From an uncultured Actinomycetes bacterium (GTDB lineage: Bacteria > Actinomycetota > Geothermincolia > Fen-727 > JACVIW01): DNA of 64,000 bases. This document shows, piece by piece, positions 1-9,144 of the stretch; position 1 is the stretch's first letter; each line of letters opens with the position of its first letter. The translations under genes and the position numbers were made by a program. The notes beneath the pieces were generated by a model. The model did not search any database. It was not told the origin of the DNA and was given only the letters and a program-made list of their open reading frames with translations. Location: assembly GCA_937127245.1 (NCBI GenBank), contig CAKZLU010000024.1, forward strand, positions 49,804 to 113,803, written 5' to 3'.

Positions 1-243
1 TTCATACCGTTGAACAGGTTCAAAGGTCTCATGCTTTTCGGTCTTTCAACTATCGGAAAGCATACATGGGCAAAAGAAATGAGTCGCTACACCGCCGAGC
101 GCTTTGCGATAGAATGCCACGAGGATGTTTACGCCCAGTTCGACGGCGAGGTAGTGATATTTCCCCGCGGCGAGTATCTTGACATGAAAGTAGAGCCAAT
201 GGCTTTGAGAGTTAGGGTTCCGAAAGAGGCAGTGGAGGACTGA
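1..243 (+). CDS. YegS/diacylglycerol-kinase-like lipid kinase, C-terminal fragment (5' end outside window)
   Basis: The frame is open from base 1, so the gene starts upstream and only about 80 C-terminal residues are visible. They contain the FDGE...MALRVRVP pattern that closes YegS/diacylglycerol kinase-like proteins, and they align with the tail of the complete paralogue that begins 2 bp downstream (VDGE...LALKVRVP). No catalytic residues are in view, so activity cannot be judged. The 2 bp spacing implies co-transcription and probably translational coupling with the next gene. It is most likely a tandem duplicate. Confidence 0.75.
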   Translation, partial: FIPLNRFKGLMLFGLSTIGKHTWAKEMSRYTAERFAIECHEDVYAQFDGEVVIFPRGEYLDMKVEPMALRVRVPKEAVED

Positions 244-245
244 AA

Positions 246-1241
246 GTGACTGAAAGGTACACTCAGAGGTCGGTAAGGGGTGAGTCCACAAAGCGGGAAA
301 GAGAAAGGAAGGATGAGCGATTCCTCATAGTAATAAACCCCGTATCGCGCGGCGGCAACGCTCTGAAAGAGGGAATGTGGCTCTTGAAAGAACTTAGAAA
401 ATTGAATATTGACCACGAGGCTTTCGTAACTCAAAATCCCGGGCATGCCACGACAATCGTTGAACGCTGGGTCAACAGCGTAGATTGCGTGGTGGCTGTG
501 GGCGGCGACGGTACGGCAAATGAAGTGGTCAATGGAATCAAATCCGGCGGGGGTGATCGGAAAACTTTCTGCGTCTTTCCGGCCGGTACCGCGGATGACT
601 ACTGCCATAACGTGGGAATTCCGAGAAACAGGAGCGGCGCACTCGACGTGATGCTTAACGGGCGCGACAGGAAAATTGACCTGTTGAAGTACAACGGCAG
701 ATTTGCCGTGGTTCAGCTCGGAGTCGGGGTTGACGCGGAGATTGCCTACAGGACATTGAGTCATAAGAAAATCAGGATTCCCGCCTACTTCGCTGTCGGC
801 TTGAGGATTGTTTTTATTGAGAGGCTTCAGCACTCGGCCAGAAGAATGCGAATCGAAGGTGAGAACGGCGTTCACGAAGGGCGTTTTTTGGTGGCAGTGT
901 TTGGGAACGCGCCGCTTTACGCTCGCTACGTTTACTGGATGCCGGAGGCGAGAATGGATGACGGGATAATTAACATGTCGGCTGTCGGTCCCATGTCCCC
1001 GATACCGGCCTGGTTTCTGTTTCTTAGGTGTTTCAACAGAGATTACAGGTCAGATCGCATCATATATGACTCGGGAAGGAGATTTAAGGTATTTCTCGAA
1101 GAGGAGTCTTTTATACAGGTTGATGGTGAAGTTTACAAATACGCGTCAGGTGAGACGCTCGACATATCTATTGAACCGCTTGCGCTGAAGGTTAGGGTTC
1201 CGTCTGAAACCCCGATCGAAGCCCCTTTCGTTAACCCTTAG
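246..1241 (+). CDS. Diacylglycerol/lipid kinase family protein (YegS/DgkB type)
   Basis: A 331-residue protein of the DAGK catalytic family, which phosphorylates diacylglycerol or a related lipid with ATP and recycles phospholipid head groups at the membrane. The N-terminal nucleotide-binding domain begins IVINPVSRGG and carries the hallmark GGDGTANEVV loop near residue 82, followed by FPAGTADD. The beta-rich C-terminal domain ends with VDGE and LALKVRVP. Length is near the usual 290-330. The start is GTG, 2 bp after the previous stop. The immediately preceding frame is a paralogue, so this is a tandem pair. The substrate cannot be read from sequence; sphingosine-type or undecaprenol-type lipids are alternatives. 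The last 4 bp overlap the 3' end of the convergent polX. Confidence 0.9.
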   Translation: MTERYTQRSVRGESTKRERERKDERFLIVINPVSRGGNALKEGMWLLKELRKLNIDHEAFVTQNPGHATTIVERWVNSVDCVVAVGGDGTANEVVNGIKSGGGDRKTFCVFPAGTADDYCHNVGIPRNRSGALDVMLNGRDRKIDLLKYNGRFAVVQLGVGVDAEIAYRTLSHKKIRIPAYFAVGLRIVFIERLQHSARRMRIEGENGVHEGRFLVAVFGNAPLYARYVYWMPEARMDDGIINMSAVGPMSPIPAWFLFLRCFNRDYRSDRIIYDSGRRFKVFLEEESFIQVDGEVYKYASGETLDISIEPLALKVRVPSETPIEAPFVNP

Positions 1242-2980
1242 ATGGTCTTTCGGCTATTTTTATTTTTTAGAATTTTGACCAGTTCTTCGTGGTTGAGCGT
1301 GTTTATCACGTCCTCGTTTTCCAGCCATCCTCTCCGAGCTTGATGGATTCCGTATCTCATGTAATCAAGCCCGCCCGAGTGATGCGCGTCAGTCGCGATC
1401 GAGATTTTCACGCCATGCTTTTTTGCCTCCATGCAGCTTACGTCGTCTATGTCGAGCCGGTCCGGCGCGGCGTTCAGCTCGAGCAATTTGTCGTATTTTG
1501 CTGCCGCGGCGATTATTTCTTCCATGTCAACCGCGTACGAGTTCCTCTTGTTGATTATCCTGCCCGTTGCGTGTGCGAGAGCGTGCACAAAAGGGTTGGA
1601 GATTGCTTTTATAATGCGCCTGGTCATCTGGGCGCGAGACATGTTCGTGTTGTAGTGGACGGCTGCGACCACGTAATCGGCGCGCGCGAGAACTTGCTCA
1701 GAAATATCCAGAGTCCCGTCCTCGAGTATGTCGACCTCGACTCCTTTAAGAACGTGTATGTGCGGGATTGCCTTTTCTACCTTCTCCAACTCTTCCCAGT
1801 GAGAAAGAAGCCCCTTTTCATCGAGACCTCCGGCCATGCTCACTCTCTTTGAATGGTTTGTAATCGCCACGTACGAGTAGCCCTTCTGTCTGGCGGCTTT
1901 AATTATTGTCAGAGCGTCGTCCCGTCCGTCGGTGGCGTCAGTGTGTATGTGCAGATCGCCCTTGATGTCCTCGAGTTTAACGAGAACGGGTAGCTTTCCC
2001 TCGAGAGCGCTAGCTATTTCACCGCGGTTCTCCCTTAGTTCGGGAGGTATCCAGGGGAGACCAAGCGCTTCATATACTTCCTCTTCGGTTTTCCCCGCTA
2101 CTCTCTCGTTAGCCCGGAACACGCCGTACTCATTGAGTTTTAAGCCCTTCTTCATCGCTATCCTGCGGAGAGCCACGCTGTGGGCTTGCGAGCCAGTAAA
2201 ATATTGAAGCGCCGCCCCAAAGGATTCCTCGTGAACCGCTCTCATATCAACCTGAAGACCGATGTTAAGCATCACCGAAGCTCTCGTTTCGCCCTGCGAG
2301 ATGATTTTTTCCACCATGTGAAAATTGATGAACCTGTCCAGCGCTTTTGCGGTATTCTCGCACGAGACGAGGATGTCGAGATCGCCAACCGTCTCTTTGA
2401 GGCGGCGGTAGCTACCCGCTATTTCTATACGCCTGAGCCCTTTCAGGGAACTCATGTATTCAATTATTTGCGCCGCGTAAGGTTCCGCTTCAGCGCGAAG
2501 AATCCGTTTTCCGAAACCCTTGATGGTGGATATGCCCTGAAGTATATTTTCCTCTGTCTTTTTTCCAAACCCGGCGAGATTGCGCACGAGTCCCCTGGAC
2601 GTGACTTCCTCGAGGGTTTCGATGTCTTTTACGCCGAGTTCAAGATAAAGCTTGTGCGCTTTTCTCGGTCCTATCCCCGGGACTTTCATCACCTCGAGCA
2701 AGCCCACGGGAATCCTTGACTCCAGTTCTCGCCTTAAAGGAAGGTCTCCAGTTTCGATAATCTCGGTTATTTTCATGGCAAGGTCTTTGCCTATTCCCGG
2801 GAGGTCCTCAAGCTTTCCCGTTTTGTCTCTGGCGATTGATTGCACCGGGGTGGCAAGGTCCCTTATCACCCTTGCCGCGTTCCTGTACGCGCGAACACGA
2901 AAGAAACTTTCTCCTGATATCTCGAGCAAATCAGCGACCTCATCAAAGATTCTGGCGATGTTCTCGTTGGTAACGGTCAT
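1238..2980 (-). CDS. polX: DNA polymerase/3'-5' exonuclease PolX (family X polymerase with PHP domain)
   Basis: A 580-residue bacterial PolX, a gap-filling DNA repair polymerase of family X fused to a PHP nuclease domain. The N-terminal part has helix-hairpin-helix elements (LPGIGKDLA near residue 60, VPGIGPRKA near 100). The nucleotidyltransferase signature GSYRR...GDLDILV lies near residues 190-207, with a third carboxylate in VDMRAV. The C-terminal PHP domain starts near residue 340 with GDLHIHTDATDGRD and continues with ITNHSK, GVEVDIL, LAHATGR and IATDAHHSG, giving the full set of metal-binding His/Asp residues. Length matches the family (about 570). ATG is preceded by GGAGG with 7 bp spacing. 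It stands alone and is convergent with the lipid kinase. Confidence 0.95.
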   Translation of the reverse strand: MTVTNENIARIFDEVADLLEISGESFFRVRAYRNAARVIRDLATPVQSIARDKTGKLEDLPGIGKDLAMKITEIIETGDLPLRRELESRIPVGLLEVMKVPGIGPRKAHKLYLELGVKDIETLEEVTSRGLVRNLAGFGKKTEENILQGISTIKGFGKRILRAEAEPYAAQIIEYMSSLKGLRRIEIAGSYRRLKETVGDLDILVSCENTAKALDRFINFHMVEKIISQGETRASVMLNIGLQVDMRAVHEESFGAALQYFTGSQAHSVALRRIAMKKGLKLNEYGVFRANERVAGKTEEEVYEALGLPWIPPELRENRGEIASALEGKLPVLVKLEDIKGDLHIHTDATDGRDDALTIIKAARQKGYSYVAITNHSKRVSMAGGLDEKGLLSHWEELEKVEKAIPHIHVLKGVEVDILEDGTLDISEQVLARADYVVAAVHYNTNMSRAQMTRRIIKAISNPFVHALAHATGRIINKRNSYAVDMEEIIAAAAKYDKLLELNAAPDRLDIDDVSCMEAKKHGVKISIATDAHHSGGLDYMRYGIHQARRGWLENEDVINTLNHEELVKILKNKNSRKTI

Positions 2981-3384
2981 CTCTCATCCTCCAGAGGGGG
3001 AAACTTATTTCTGTTTTTCTGCGCCCTCCGCTTTTTATGCTATCTTATTTCTTCACTTAAAACCGCTTGACGTTCGAAATAGCCTTATTGAATTAGATTA
3101 TGTCCGGTAGCGGCGAGGGAGATTTTATTTCCAAGAATATTTTATAAATCTTTTACGTCAGGGTTTTGAGGAAGTGACCGAAGAGAACCGATGCTTTGCG
3201 CTCAGGTTTTAAGATTTCGAGTCCGAACGTTTCGCGCAATGAGGGGAACATAAAATCGAGTTTGTTTTTTCTTTTGAATTGGCTTTGCGCCATGCTTGCC
3301 GTTAAAGGTGGCTAAAATTCGAGAGAACGGGAAGCGTTGAGAGAGGCTATAGCGCAAACGTTGGTTGGGCTGACTTATAAGTGA
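2981..3384. other. Intergenic region, no gene recognised
   Basis: About 400 bp between the 5' end of polX and the 3' end of the response regulator. It is AT-richer than its neighbours and broken by stops in all frames. It should hold the polX promoter, but I could not identify a convincing -35/-10 pair. Confidence 0.5.
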
Positions 3385-4026
3385 TTAGCTTACCAGGCCC
3401 ATCCTGATCGCCTTTGCGACGGTCTCCGTCCTGTCCGAAGTTCCGAGCTTCCCGTATATATGCGCGAGATGAGTCTTGACTGTCTGTTCGCTGATCCAAA
3501 GAGCGCGGGCAAGTTCCTTATTGGTTTTGCCTTCACAAAGAAGCCTCAAAACTTCCATCTCCCGCGCGGAAAGCCCGTAGTCCTTTGCCTTGTTGTCGGA
3601 AAGGCTGACGAACTCCTTAAGGAGTTTAACGGTGGCATCCGGATGGAGGAGAGCTTTGCCTTCGTAAACGGTACGTATTGCCTCAATCAGGTCCTCGGCG
3701 CTCGTGTTTTTCAGCATGTAACCTGTGGCTCCAGCTTTGACTGCTTCATAAACTGAACTTTCTTGATCCATCATCGTGAGCATTACCACTTTCACGTCGG
3801 GGTGTTCGGCTTTAATCATTTTGGTAGCTTCTATCCCGCTCATTCCGGGCATGCTTATGTCCATAAGAACCACGTCGGGGTTTTCTTCTCCGATTAGCCT
3901 GAGCGCCTCCTCGGCGGATTCTGCCTCGGCAATCACTTCAATGCTGTCGCACTGGTCAAAAACAGCTCTCAAACCTTCCCTGACTAGTTTGTGGTCATCT
4001 ACGATGAGCACCTTTATCTTTGCCAT
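3385..4026 (-). CDS. LuxR/NarL-family DNA-binding response regulator
   Basis: A 213-residue two-domain regulator. The receiver domain (about residues 4-120) has the acidic pair in VDDHK, the phosphoacceptor Asp in VVLMDISMPG near residue 56, and the conserved Lys in MLKNTSAEDL. The C-terminal LuxR-type helix-turn-helix (about 148-210) reads LSAREMEVLRLL...NKELA...SEQTVKTHLAHIYGKL. It should bind DNA when phosphorylated by the sensor kinase encoded 1 bp upstream in the same operon. GGAGGG precedes the ATG. Targets cannot be told from the window. Confidence 0.92.
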   Translation of the reverse strand: MAKIKVLIVDDHKLVREGLRAVFDQCDSIEVIAEAESAEEALRLIGEENPDVVLMDISMPGMSGIEATKMIKAEHPDVKVVMLTMMDQESSVYEAVKAGATGYMLKNTSAEDLIEAIRTVYEGKALLHPDATVKLLKEFVSLSDNKAKDYGLSAREMEVLRLLCEGKTNKELARALWISEQTVKTHLAHIYGKLGTSDRTETVAKAIRMGLVS

Positions 4027-4027
4027 T

Positions 4028-5626
4028 TCATCCCTCCGTGAAAACCTCTTTTGGTAATAGAAGCTGAACCTTTGTTCCCTTACCGGGTTCGGATTCTATC
4101 TGGAGCGTTCCACCGAGCAGTTCAGCCCGTTCTCGCATAGTTGCTATGCCGAGAGAACGCAGTTTTTCTTCCCGGCTCATAGGCTTGAATCCCGCGCCGT
4201 CATCGCTAATGGTAATTTTCAAATCCCCACCGTTTGGGTTTTCGATTGATAGGGAAACCTTTGCCGCTTTTGAATGCTTCTCAACGTTATTGAGGGCTTC
4301 CTGAATGATTCTGTAAACGTTGATCTTTGCCGTTTTTGAGATGTTAGGTACGTTTTCCGGCAGGTTCAGGTCAACCTTGATCCCGGTCTTTGCGTTAAAG
4401 ACAGATACATATTCTCTTAACGCCGCGATAAGCCCGAGCTCCTCAAGCGCCGGAGGGGTTAAACCCAAAAGCAGCGCCCTGAGTTCTTCAACGTTGCGTG
4501 ACAGTTCCTCTTCCAGGTGGCGAATCTCTTTGATGAGCCCGTTTGTGGAGTTCTGCTGGGCGCCTCTTTCAAGCGCTTTGAGTTTGTAAATCGTTCCAAC
4601 GAGAGATTGCATGATGCTGTCGTGTATTTCTGACGCTATGCGTTTTCTCTCCGCTTCTTGAGCGTCGATGGTCCTGTGAAGAAGGTAGCGCCGCAACTTT
4701 TGGTCGTCCATCAAGTTTTCGTGAAGCATCACGCGGGTTAATGTCATTGAAAGCTGGTTTGCTATCGTTGAAAGGAGCGAGATCTCGTTGTTTGATAGGC
4801 TTAAATTTTCTCCGGCTATCGCTACAGCACCGATTACTACGGAAGTCTCAAATAACGGGAAAATATACCCTTCAAATGTTTGCGGCGCATCGGTAAATAT
4901 GTCCGTAAGCTTGATTTTGTTTGATTCTCCCACCTTCATACAACACCTGTCGCTCTTGAAGAGTCGAACAAGTTTGCTCATTAGCTCCGGGCTCGCTGTT
5001 TTTTTCACGACTGGGCTGTGGACCGGCGCGGTTTCCTTTAGACTCGCGTCGAATATGTAAATCTGAGGATTCGGTTCGGTCAGTATTAGAGCAAAAAGAG
5101 GCGTCTCGAATATTGTAGAAATTTTCTTGGAAATGCTCTCTGCGAGTTCATCTAATGTCTTTGTCGTGATAAGGATCTCTGATACCCGCTGCAGGGTTGA
5201 CAGTTGAAGTCTTTCTATCGCCTCACGGCGCTCTTTCACTATAAGGTCTCTAATCTGGGGCTTGAGCACGGACTTAATCGCCTCGATAAGAGATGATGGG
5301 CTGAAAGGCTTCGTAATATATTTGACCGCGCCGGCGCCCAATCCACGAAGCTGGTCCCTTTCCGCGACCTTGGCGGTTACCATCACGACGGGTATATCTG
5401 TTGTGGAAGGATGGGACTTTATGTATTTCAAAACATCCCAGCCGCTGATTTTGGGAAGCATGATATCAAGAAGCACGCAGTCCGGACGCTCCTCGCCGAG
5501 TATTCGAATCGCCTCGGCGCCATCGTATGCCTCGATCACGTCCATGCCCTCGAGCTTGAGGTTAATCGCAATCACTTTCGCTACGTCTTTTTCATCTTCT
5601 ACAACAAGAATCTTTGGTTTCTCCAT
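4028..5626 (-). CDS. Hybrid sensor histidine kinase: receiver - GAF-like - HisKA_3 - HATPase
   Basis: A roughly 532-residue soluble sensor kinase of the NarX/DesK (HPK7) type. From the N terminus it has a receiver domain (LVVEDEK, phosphoacceptor Asp in CVLLDIMLPK, Lys in ITKPFSPSSL), a linker and GAF-like region (about 150-310), a HisKA_3 dimerisation/phosphorylation segment with ERKRIASEIHDSIMQSL (His near residue 330) and an HATPase_c domain with IIQEALNNVEKHS, DDGAGF and GIATMRERAELLGG. No membrane segment is visible, so it probably senses a cytoplasmic signal. The receiver at the N terminus suggests input from another kinase. I chose ATG at 5626 because GGGAGG lies 5-6 bp upstream; a longer frame opens at TTG 5662. 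It is adjacent to and upstream of the LuxR-type regulator, its likely partner. Confidence 0.88.
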   Translation of the reverse strand: MEKPKILVVEDEKDVAKVIAINLKLEGMDVIEAYDGAEAIRILGEERPDCVLLDIMLPKISGWDVLKYIKSHPSTTDIPVVMVTAKVAERDQLRGLGAGAVKYITKPFSPSSLIEAIKSVLKPQIRDLIVKERREAIERLQLSTLQRVSEILITTKTLDELAESISKKISTIFETPLFALILTEPNPQIYIFDASLKETAPVHSPVVKKTASPELMSKLVRLFKSDRCCMKVGESNKIKLTDIFTDAPQTFEGYIFPLFETSVVIGAVAIAGENLSLSNNEISLLSTIANQLSMTLTRVMLHENLMDDQKLRRYLLHRTIDAQEAERKRIASEIHDSIMQSLVGTIYKLKALERGAQQNSTNGLIKEIRHLEEELSRNVEELRALLLGLTPPALEELGLIAALREYVSVFNAKTGIKVDLNLPENVPNISKTAKINVYRIIQEALNNVEKHSKAAKVSLSIENPNGGDLKITISDDGAGFKPMSREEKLRSLGIATMRERAELLGGTLQIESEPGKGTKVQLLLPKEVFTEG

Positions 5627-5932
5627 AGGTCCTCCCGAACTATCCATTATGGTTATCGGCAAGTAGGTCGATATGTTTTATAGTCAATCCAACCTGAAGT
5701 GTTACGGTGTGGGTTAAAGTGGTGACTGCCGAAGCCCCTCCCATTTGATTGTGAAGATGGCGGAATAAATCAGTACCCCGAAAGACTGTCAAGGGGCGTG
5801 GTGAATTACTGGTTCGATGAAGAGTCGCTTAGGGTTTTCACCTCAAAAGGTTGAAAAAATCAACGAACTTCATGCGTTTTCGGAATACGAGTTGGACGGT
5901 TTCCCGCCAGACAATCCTTCAACAATTTTCGA
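5627..5932. other. Intergenic region upstream of the two-component genes
   Basis: About 300 bp between divergent transcripts (sensor kinase to the left, tRNA-Gly to the right). No ORF with coding character is visible. It should contain the sensor kinase promoter, which I could not place. Confidence 0.4.
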
Positions 5933-5961
5933 TTGCCAAACCCTGTTCGGATGAATATAAT
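5933..5961 (+). promoter_or_regulatory. Sigma-A-type promoter for tRNA-Gly
   Basis: TTGCCA at 5933-5938 and a perfect TATAAT at 5956-5961 are separated by exactly 17 bp. The predicted transcription start is around 5968, about 30 bp before the mature tRNA 5' end. Position and spacing match a housekeeping promoter. Confidence 0.75.
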
Positions 5962-5997
5962 TACATCACGAAAATCTTTGCAATACTGAATGGTTGA

Positions 5998-6073
5998 GCG
6001 GGTGTAGCTCAGTTGGCAGAGCGCGAGCTTCCCAAGCTCGAGGTCGCGGGTTCGAGACCCGTCTCCCGCTCCA
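5998..6073 (+). tRNA. tRNA-Gly (anticodon CCC)
   Basis: A 76-nt cloverleaf with encoded CCA. The acceptor 5' strand is GCGGGTG, the D stem GCTC/GAGC, the anticodon stem CGAGC/GCTCG around loop TTCCCAA (anticodon CCC, reading GGG), and the T arm GCGGG-TTCGAGA-CCCGT. The discriminator base is T, usual for bacterial glycine tRNAs. The acceptor stem has one U-U opposition (position 6 with 67); all other pairs are good. A run of seven T follows closely and may terminate the transcript. Confidence 0.95.
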
Positions 6074-6988
6074 ATTTTTTTGGCAAAATAAGATTCTCAC
6101 CACACTTTGATACATCGCGTCAGCAATTAATTAAACACTTAATTGGACTCATGAACTTTACTGATTGAACTATTCGCGTAAAGCGTGCTTTGTTTTCCTC
6201 ATGCTTTATGTCTTGTCCAGGTAAGCGGGTCGCGACCGGACAGTTGTGAATATTGTCGGACGCGCCGGGATGCCTCCCCTATTGAACCTTTTATCCATAC
6301 ATGTCATAAGCCGATTGCTTTAGAAACATTCCCTCAGACTTTTTTGAGCATAGTGTTGAAGCAGGCGGGATTTTATCAAGATCAGGGTGAAAGATTCGAG
6401 AAGCCTGATTTGAGTCAACCTTAGTCCGTCAGAGACATGCGCGCGACCGACTCTGAGGTATGCGTGTGCTCTTAAAGCGGTATAAAACAACAAAATTCCA
6501 CCGCCGATATTTTCTCCGATCCAATAGTTCGCGGCTCAACTCTTATCCCAGTGCCGGAAAGAAGCATTCTCGCGCGTTAGAAAATGACATGATGCGGAAC
6601 ATTGATGTGTTCGAGTGAAGAGTAAAGAATAAGCCGCATGATTTACAGCAAAGAAATAAAAAGCTTCAATCATCGTAAGTTTACTTCGGGCTCAAGGTTT
6701 GGGAAGGAGGTTCAGCAAATCCTTTACCGCGGCGAAAATCGCGGGCCTGGCCTTGGCATGTCTCTTGTCAAACTTTTTCGCTCTGTACTTGCGCTTGAAC
6801 TAAATTTTCGATGATTTCTCTCCTCTATCCGGGGAGAGTCCGTTATACCGCGCTACGTCCGAGAAGTGTTGAGAACCAAGCTCAAGGATGTAGAGATTCA
6901 AAGCGTCCTTACTTATTTCTTATGTGATTTCGCGTTTCAGAATCGCGCGCGGTAATAACGCGCACGAGCATTGGTTTTCGGTCCGAGA
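6074..6988. other. Gene-poor intergenic region
   Basis: About 900 bp between the tRNA and the 3' end of the hydrolase gene. Short open frames occur (for example 6185-6424) but have no ribosome-binding site, domain signature or consistent coding character. A small hairpin near 6818-6838 (CTCTCC/GGAGAG) lies about 150 bp downstream of the hydrolase stop but lacks a clear U tract. I see no recognisable gene or RNA. Confidence 0.5.
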
Positions 6989-7789
6989 TTACCCGAGGAA
7001 CTCTTTAAGGTCCCGTGTGAACTCCTCAACGCACTGGGTGGAGAAAACGTGCCCAGCGCCCGGGTACTCAATGAGACGGGCGTTCGGGATTCTTTCGGCA
7101 AGTATCTTCGAGTTGACAGGGGGAACCATGATATCTGCGGTCCCGCATGCTATCAACGTGGGGCATTTTATCTGCGGAAGCTGCGCGTAGGTGGAAAAGG
7201 TTAGCAGCGCCTGGGTTTGCTTCTCCACGTTCTCCTCCGACATCGGATGAAGCATGGAGCGTCTGACATTGTCCTCGATTATTTCAGGGTTTGCGCTCGC
7301 CCATTCATCCGGGAAAACGAGAGGTATGTTTCTTCTTACGATGTCCTCGATCGTGCCCGAACGGTCAGCCATGACCGCGATCACTTCTGGCGAAGGAAAC
7401 TCCGCCTCCTCTCCCCCGCAGAAAGTGCAGCATAAAACAAGTTTTTCGACTTTCTCCGGATAGTTTATGACAAGTTCCTGGGCGATCATTCCTCCCATCG
7501 ATTCGCCCAGAATGTAGGCTCTGTCTATTCCGAGGGCGTCCATGAAGTTTGCGGTGTCCGATGCAAAGAGCTCCATTGTCCACACCTCGGGTTCATCGGG
7601 TGTCTTTGTTAAACCGGCGCCGCGATTATCGAAGGTGATAACTCTGTAGGATTCGGCGAGTTCCTCGATGAGTTTCGGATACCAGCAATCGAGGCTCGCG
7701 GTAAATCCAGCAATCATGACAAGAGGTTTGCCGCTTCCCTGCTCAACGTAATGGATTTCAAGGTCGCCCGCGGTAATCATTGCTTCCAT
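6989..7789 (-). CDS. Alpha/beta-fold hydrolase
   Basis: A 266-residue single-domain alpha/beta hydrolase. The oxyanion-hole region is MIAGFTAS near residue 28 and the strand/turn ITFDNRGAG follows. The nucleophile elbow is GESMGG (Ser near residue 96), the catalytic acid is likely the Asp in ACGTADIMVPP, and the catalytic His lies in GAGHVF near the C terminus, so the triad is complete. The family includes esterases, haloperoxidase-like enzymes and 3-oxoadipate enol-lactonase-like hydrolases; the substrate cannot be told here. ATG follows GGGGG with short spacing. It stands alone, with a duplicated ~36 bp element directly upstream of its start. Confidence 0.88.
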   Translation of the reverse strand: MEAMITAGDLEIHYVEQGSGKPLVMIAGFTASLDCWYPKLIEELAESYRVITFDNRGAGLTKTPDEPEVWTMELFASDTANFMDALGIDRAYILGESMGGMIAQELVINYPEKVEKLVLCCTFCGGEEAEFPSPEVIAVMADRSGTIEDIVRRNIPLVFPDEWASANPEIIEDNVRRSMLHPMSEENVEKQTQALLTFSTYAQLPQIKCPTLIACGTADIMVPPVNSKILAERIPNARLIEYPGAGHVFSTQCVEEFTRDLKEFLG

Positions 7790-7798
7790 AACAACCCC

Positions 7799-7908
7799 CT
7801 TGCTCCCGTTTCTTTCAGCTGAATTTTCTTGTAATCTGGCGTACCTCCTCGAGCGAGACTGGCTGTGTCGAGCTTGCTCCCGGCCTTTCAGCTGAATGTT
7901 CTTGTAGT
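7799..7908. repeat. Imperfect direct repeat pair, 73-74 bp period, upstream of the hydrolase
   Basis: Two copies of a ~36 bp element lie at about 7799-7835 and 7873-7908. Both begin CTTGCTCCCG and share TTTCAGCTGAAT and TTCTTGTA; roughly 30 of 35 positions agree. The interval between copies is unrelated sequence. TTCAGCTGAA inside each copy is a perfect palindrome. The pair sits in the presumed promoter/5' leader of the minus-strand hydrolase gene. Function unknown; it could be a pair of operators or a decayed duplication. Confidence 0.7.
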
Positions 7909-8322
7909 GAGTCTTAAATGCTGCCCATATATTAGCCTTTAGGGTTCCTGTTTAAAAGAAGAGAACAAATCTTGGCCGTTGATTCTTGATTTTTCCATGC
8001 GTGGTAATTGCGGATTATTGATCCGCCGTGCCGGGATGAACGATTATTGTAAGTGAATCCCTTTTAGTGGATATCCCCAGAACGGGTTATTGAATCGTCG
8101 CAAATATTGTTGATTGTCTCTATCCTCAAGCGGGTAATCCTTTGAATGAAAGGAACGGGAAATGGGGACAGGGTTTAAAGGTCGTAGCTTACGGGCGAGA
8201 CAAATATTTGTTTTTATTTCTTCATTTATATTTTTGATTTCGTTGCTCTTTTTCACTTCGCCAGGAAAACCGCTAAAACCTGAAGCGCGATTTCCAATTT
8301 GACTGGCAGCTCTTCTGGGGGT

Positions 8323-8430
8323 GACGAGAACCACAATCCCGGGAAATACATTACTGGTCATAGGTGCGTCCTTGTTCGAACGCCCAGTGGAGTTTGACGA
8401 GAGCTGTAATCCCGGGAAATTTATTACCGG
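8323..8430. repeat. Imperfect direct repeat pair, 73 bp period
   Basis: Two 35 bp copies lie at 8323-8357 and 8396-8430 with 28 of 35 identical positions. Both start GACGAGA and contain AATCCCGGGAAAT and ATTAC, with a CCCGGG palindrome in the centre. The 38 bp between them are unrelated. There is no gene here. The repeat/spacer geometry resembles a minimal CRISPR unit, but there are only two diverged copies and no cas genes in the window. Confidence 0.7.
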
Positions 8431-8559
8431 ATAAACGGATAAACGAAAGCGGGAGTCAGGGCCAAATAAATGAGACTGGGGTGATTATCGAGGGGAAAGC
8501 GCGGCGTGGATCATTACGGAAGGCATATGCGCTCATGCGCCGGGTGGAGCCTTTCATGA

Positions 8560-9136
8560 GACTGTGAGTAAACCTGGGTGACTGACAGCAAGGTAAGGCT
8601 TGTCGGGGTTGACAGAATCAAGATCATGGGGCGGCAGAGATGTGACAATCCGGACATCTGGCAGCTTGTTGTCTCAAACGTTAAGGGTTCCTCCCGTGAT
8701 TTGGATGTGATCAAAAGTACTCATCACGATTCAGAGGTTAAGCCGTGCGCTGTTGAAAGTCCCGGGGTGTTGAATTGGATCGGGATATCCCTTACCCCCG
8801 CGTGGTCCCCGAAACTCTGGTTGAATGTATCAACGTACCGGACTTGAGTGGGGAATACTACATAAGCTTAACGCGAGGAGAAGCTTCGTGGTTGGTGACA
8901 AAGCATCAAACACCAGAGTTTATAAACTATGGTTCGAGCCGTGGGTCCTTTATATTATCAGTACTTCCTTTACTCCAGCTGTGGGCGGCAAAATGAGTGG
9001 CTGCGATTTCTATACCGCTGACTCTACGGCAACCGTTAGAGCCAGGCTAGCGGCTGGTTATGAGTTTGTAAGCTGTACAGATGGCGGTCCTGGCGTCAGC
9101 CTCACTCCAACCTACACCTATACGGTATCTGGCTAG
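8560..9136 (+). pseudogene. Decayed structural/surface protein gene with an InlB-type repeat remnant
   Basis: Coding-like sequence is spread over all three forward frames with frame changes near 8760-8780 and 8950, so no intact ORF remains. Readable pieces include VGVDRIKIMG (from about 8600), VPETLVECINVPDL and NYGSSRGSF (from about 8800), and RLAAGYEFVSCTDGG followed by SLTPTYTYTVSG up to a TAG at 9136. The last piece matches the AGYEFvsWtDGG...sPTYTyTV pattern of divergent InlB B-repeat (Flg_new_2-like) domains found in secreted or appendage-like proteins; the usual Trp is Cys here. I infer a dead gene for an extracellular or tail-like protein. Sequencing error could explain one frame change but not all of them. 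Confidence 0.55.
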
Positions 9137-9144
9137 AGGGATAT

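Noticed and set aside
6185..6424. 79-residue open frame in the intergenic region after tRNA-Gly
   Set aside because: No ribosome-binding site, no domain character, composition unlike neighbouring genes.
8323..8430. CRISPR-like repeat-spacer geometry (35 + 38 bp)
   Set aside because: Only two diverged copies, no cas genes in 64 kb, and other loci with the same period have unrelated repeats; reported as repeats instead.
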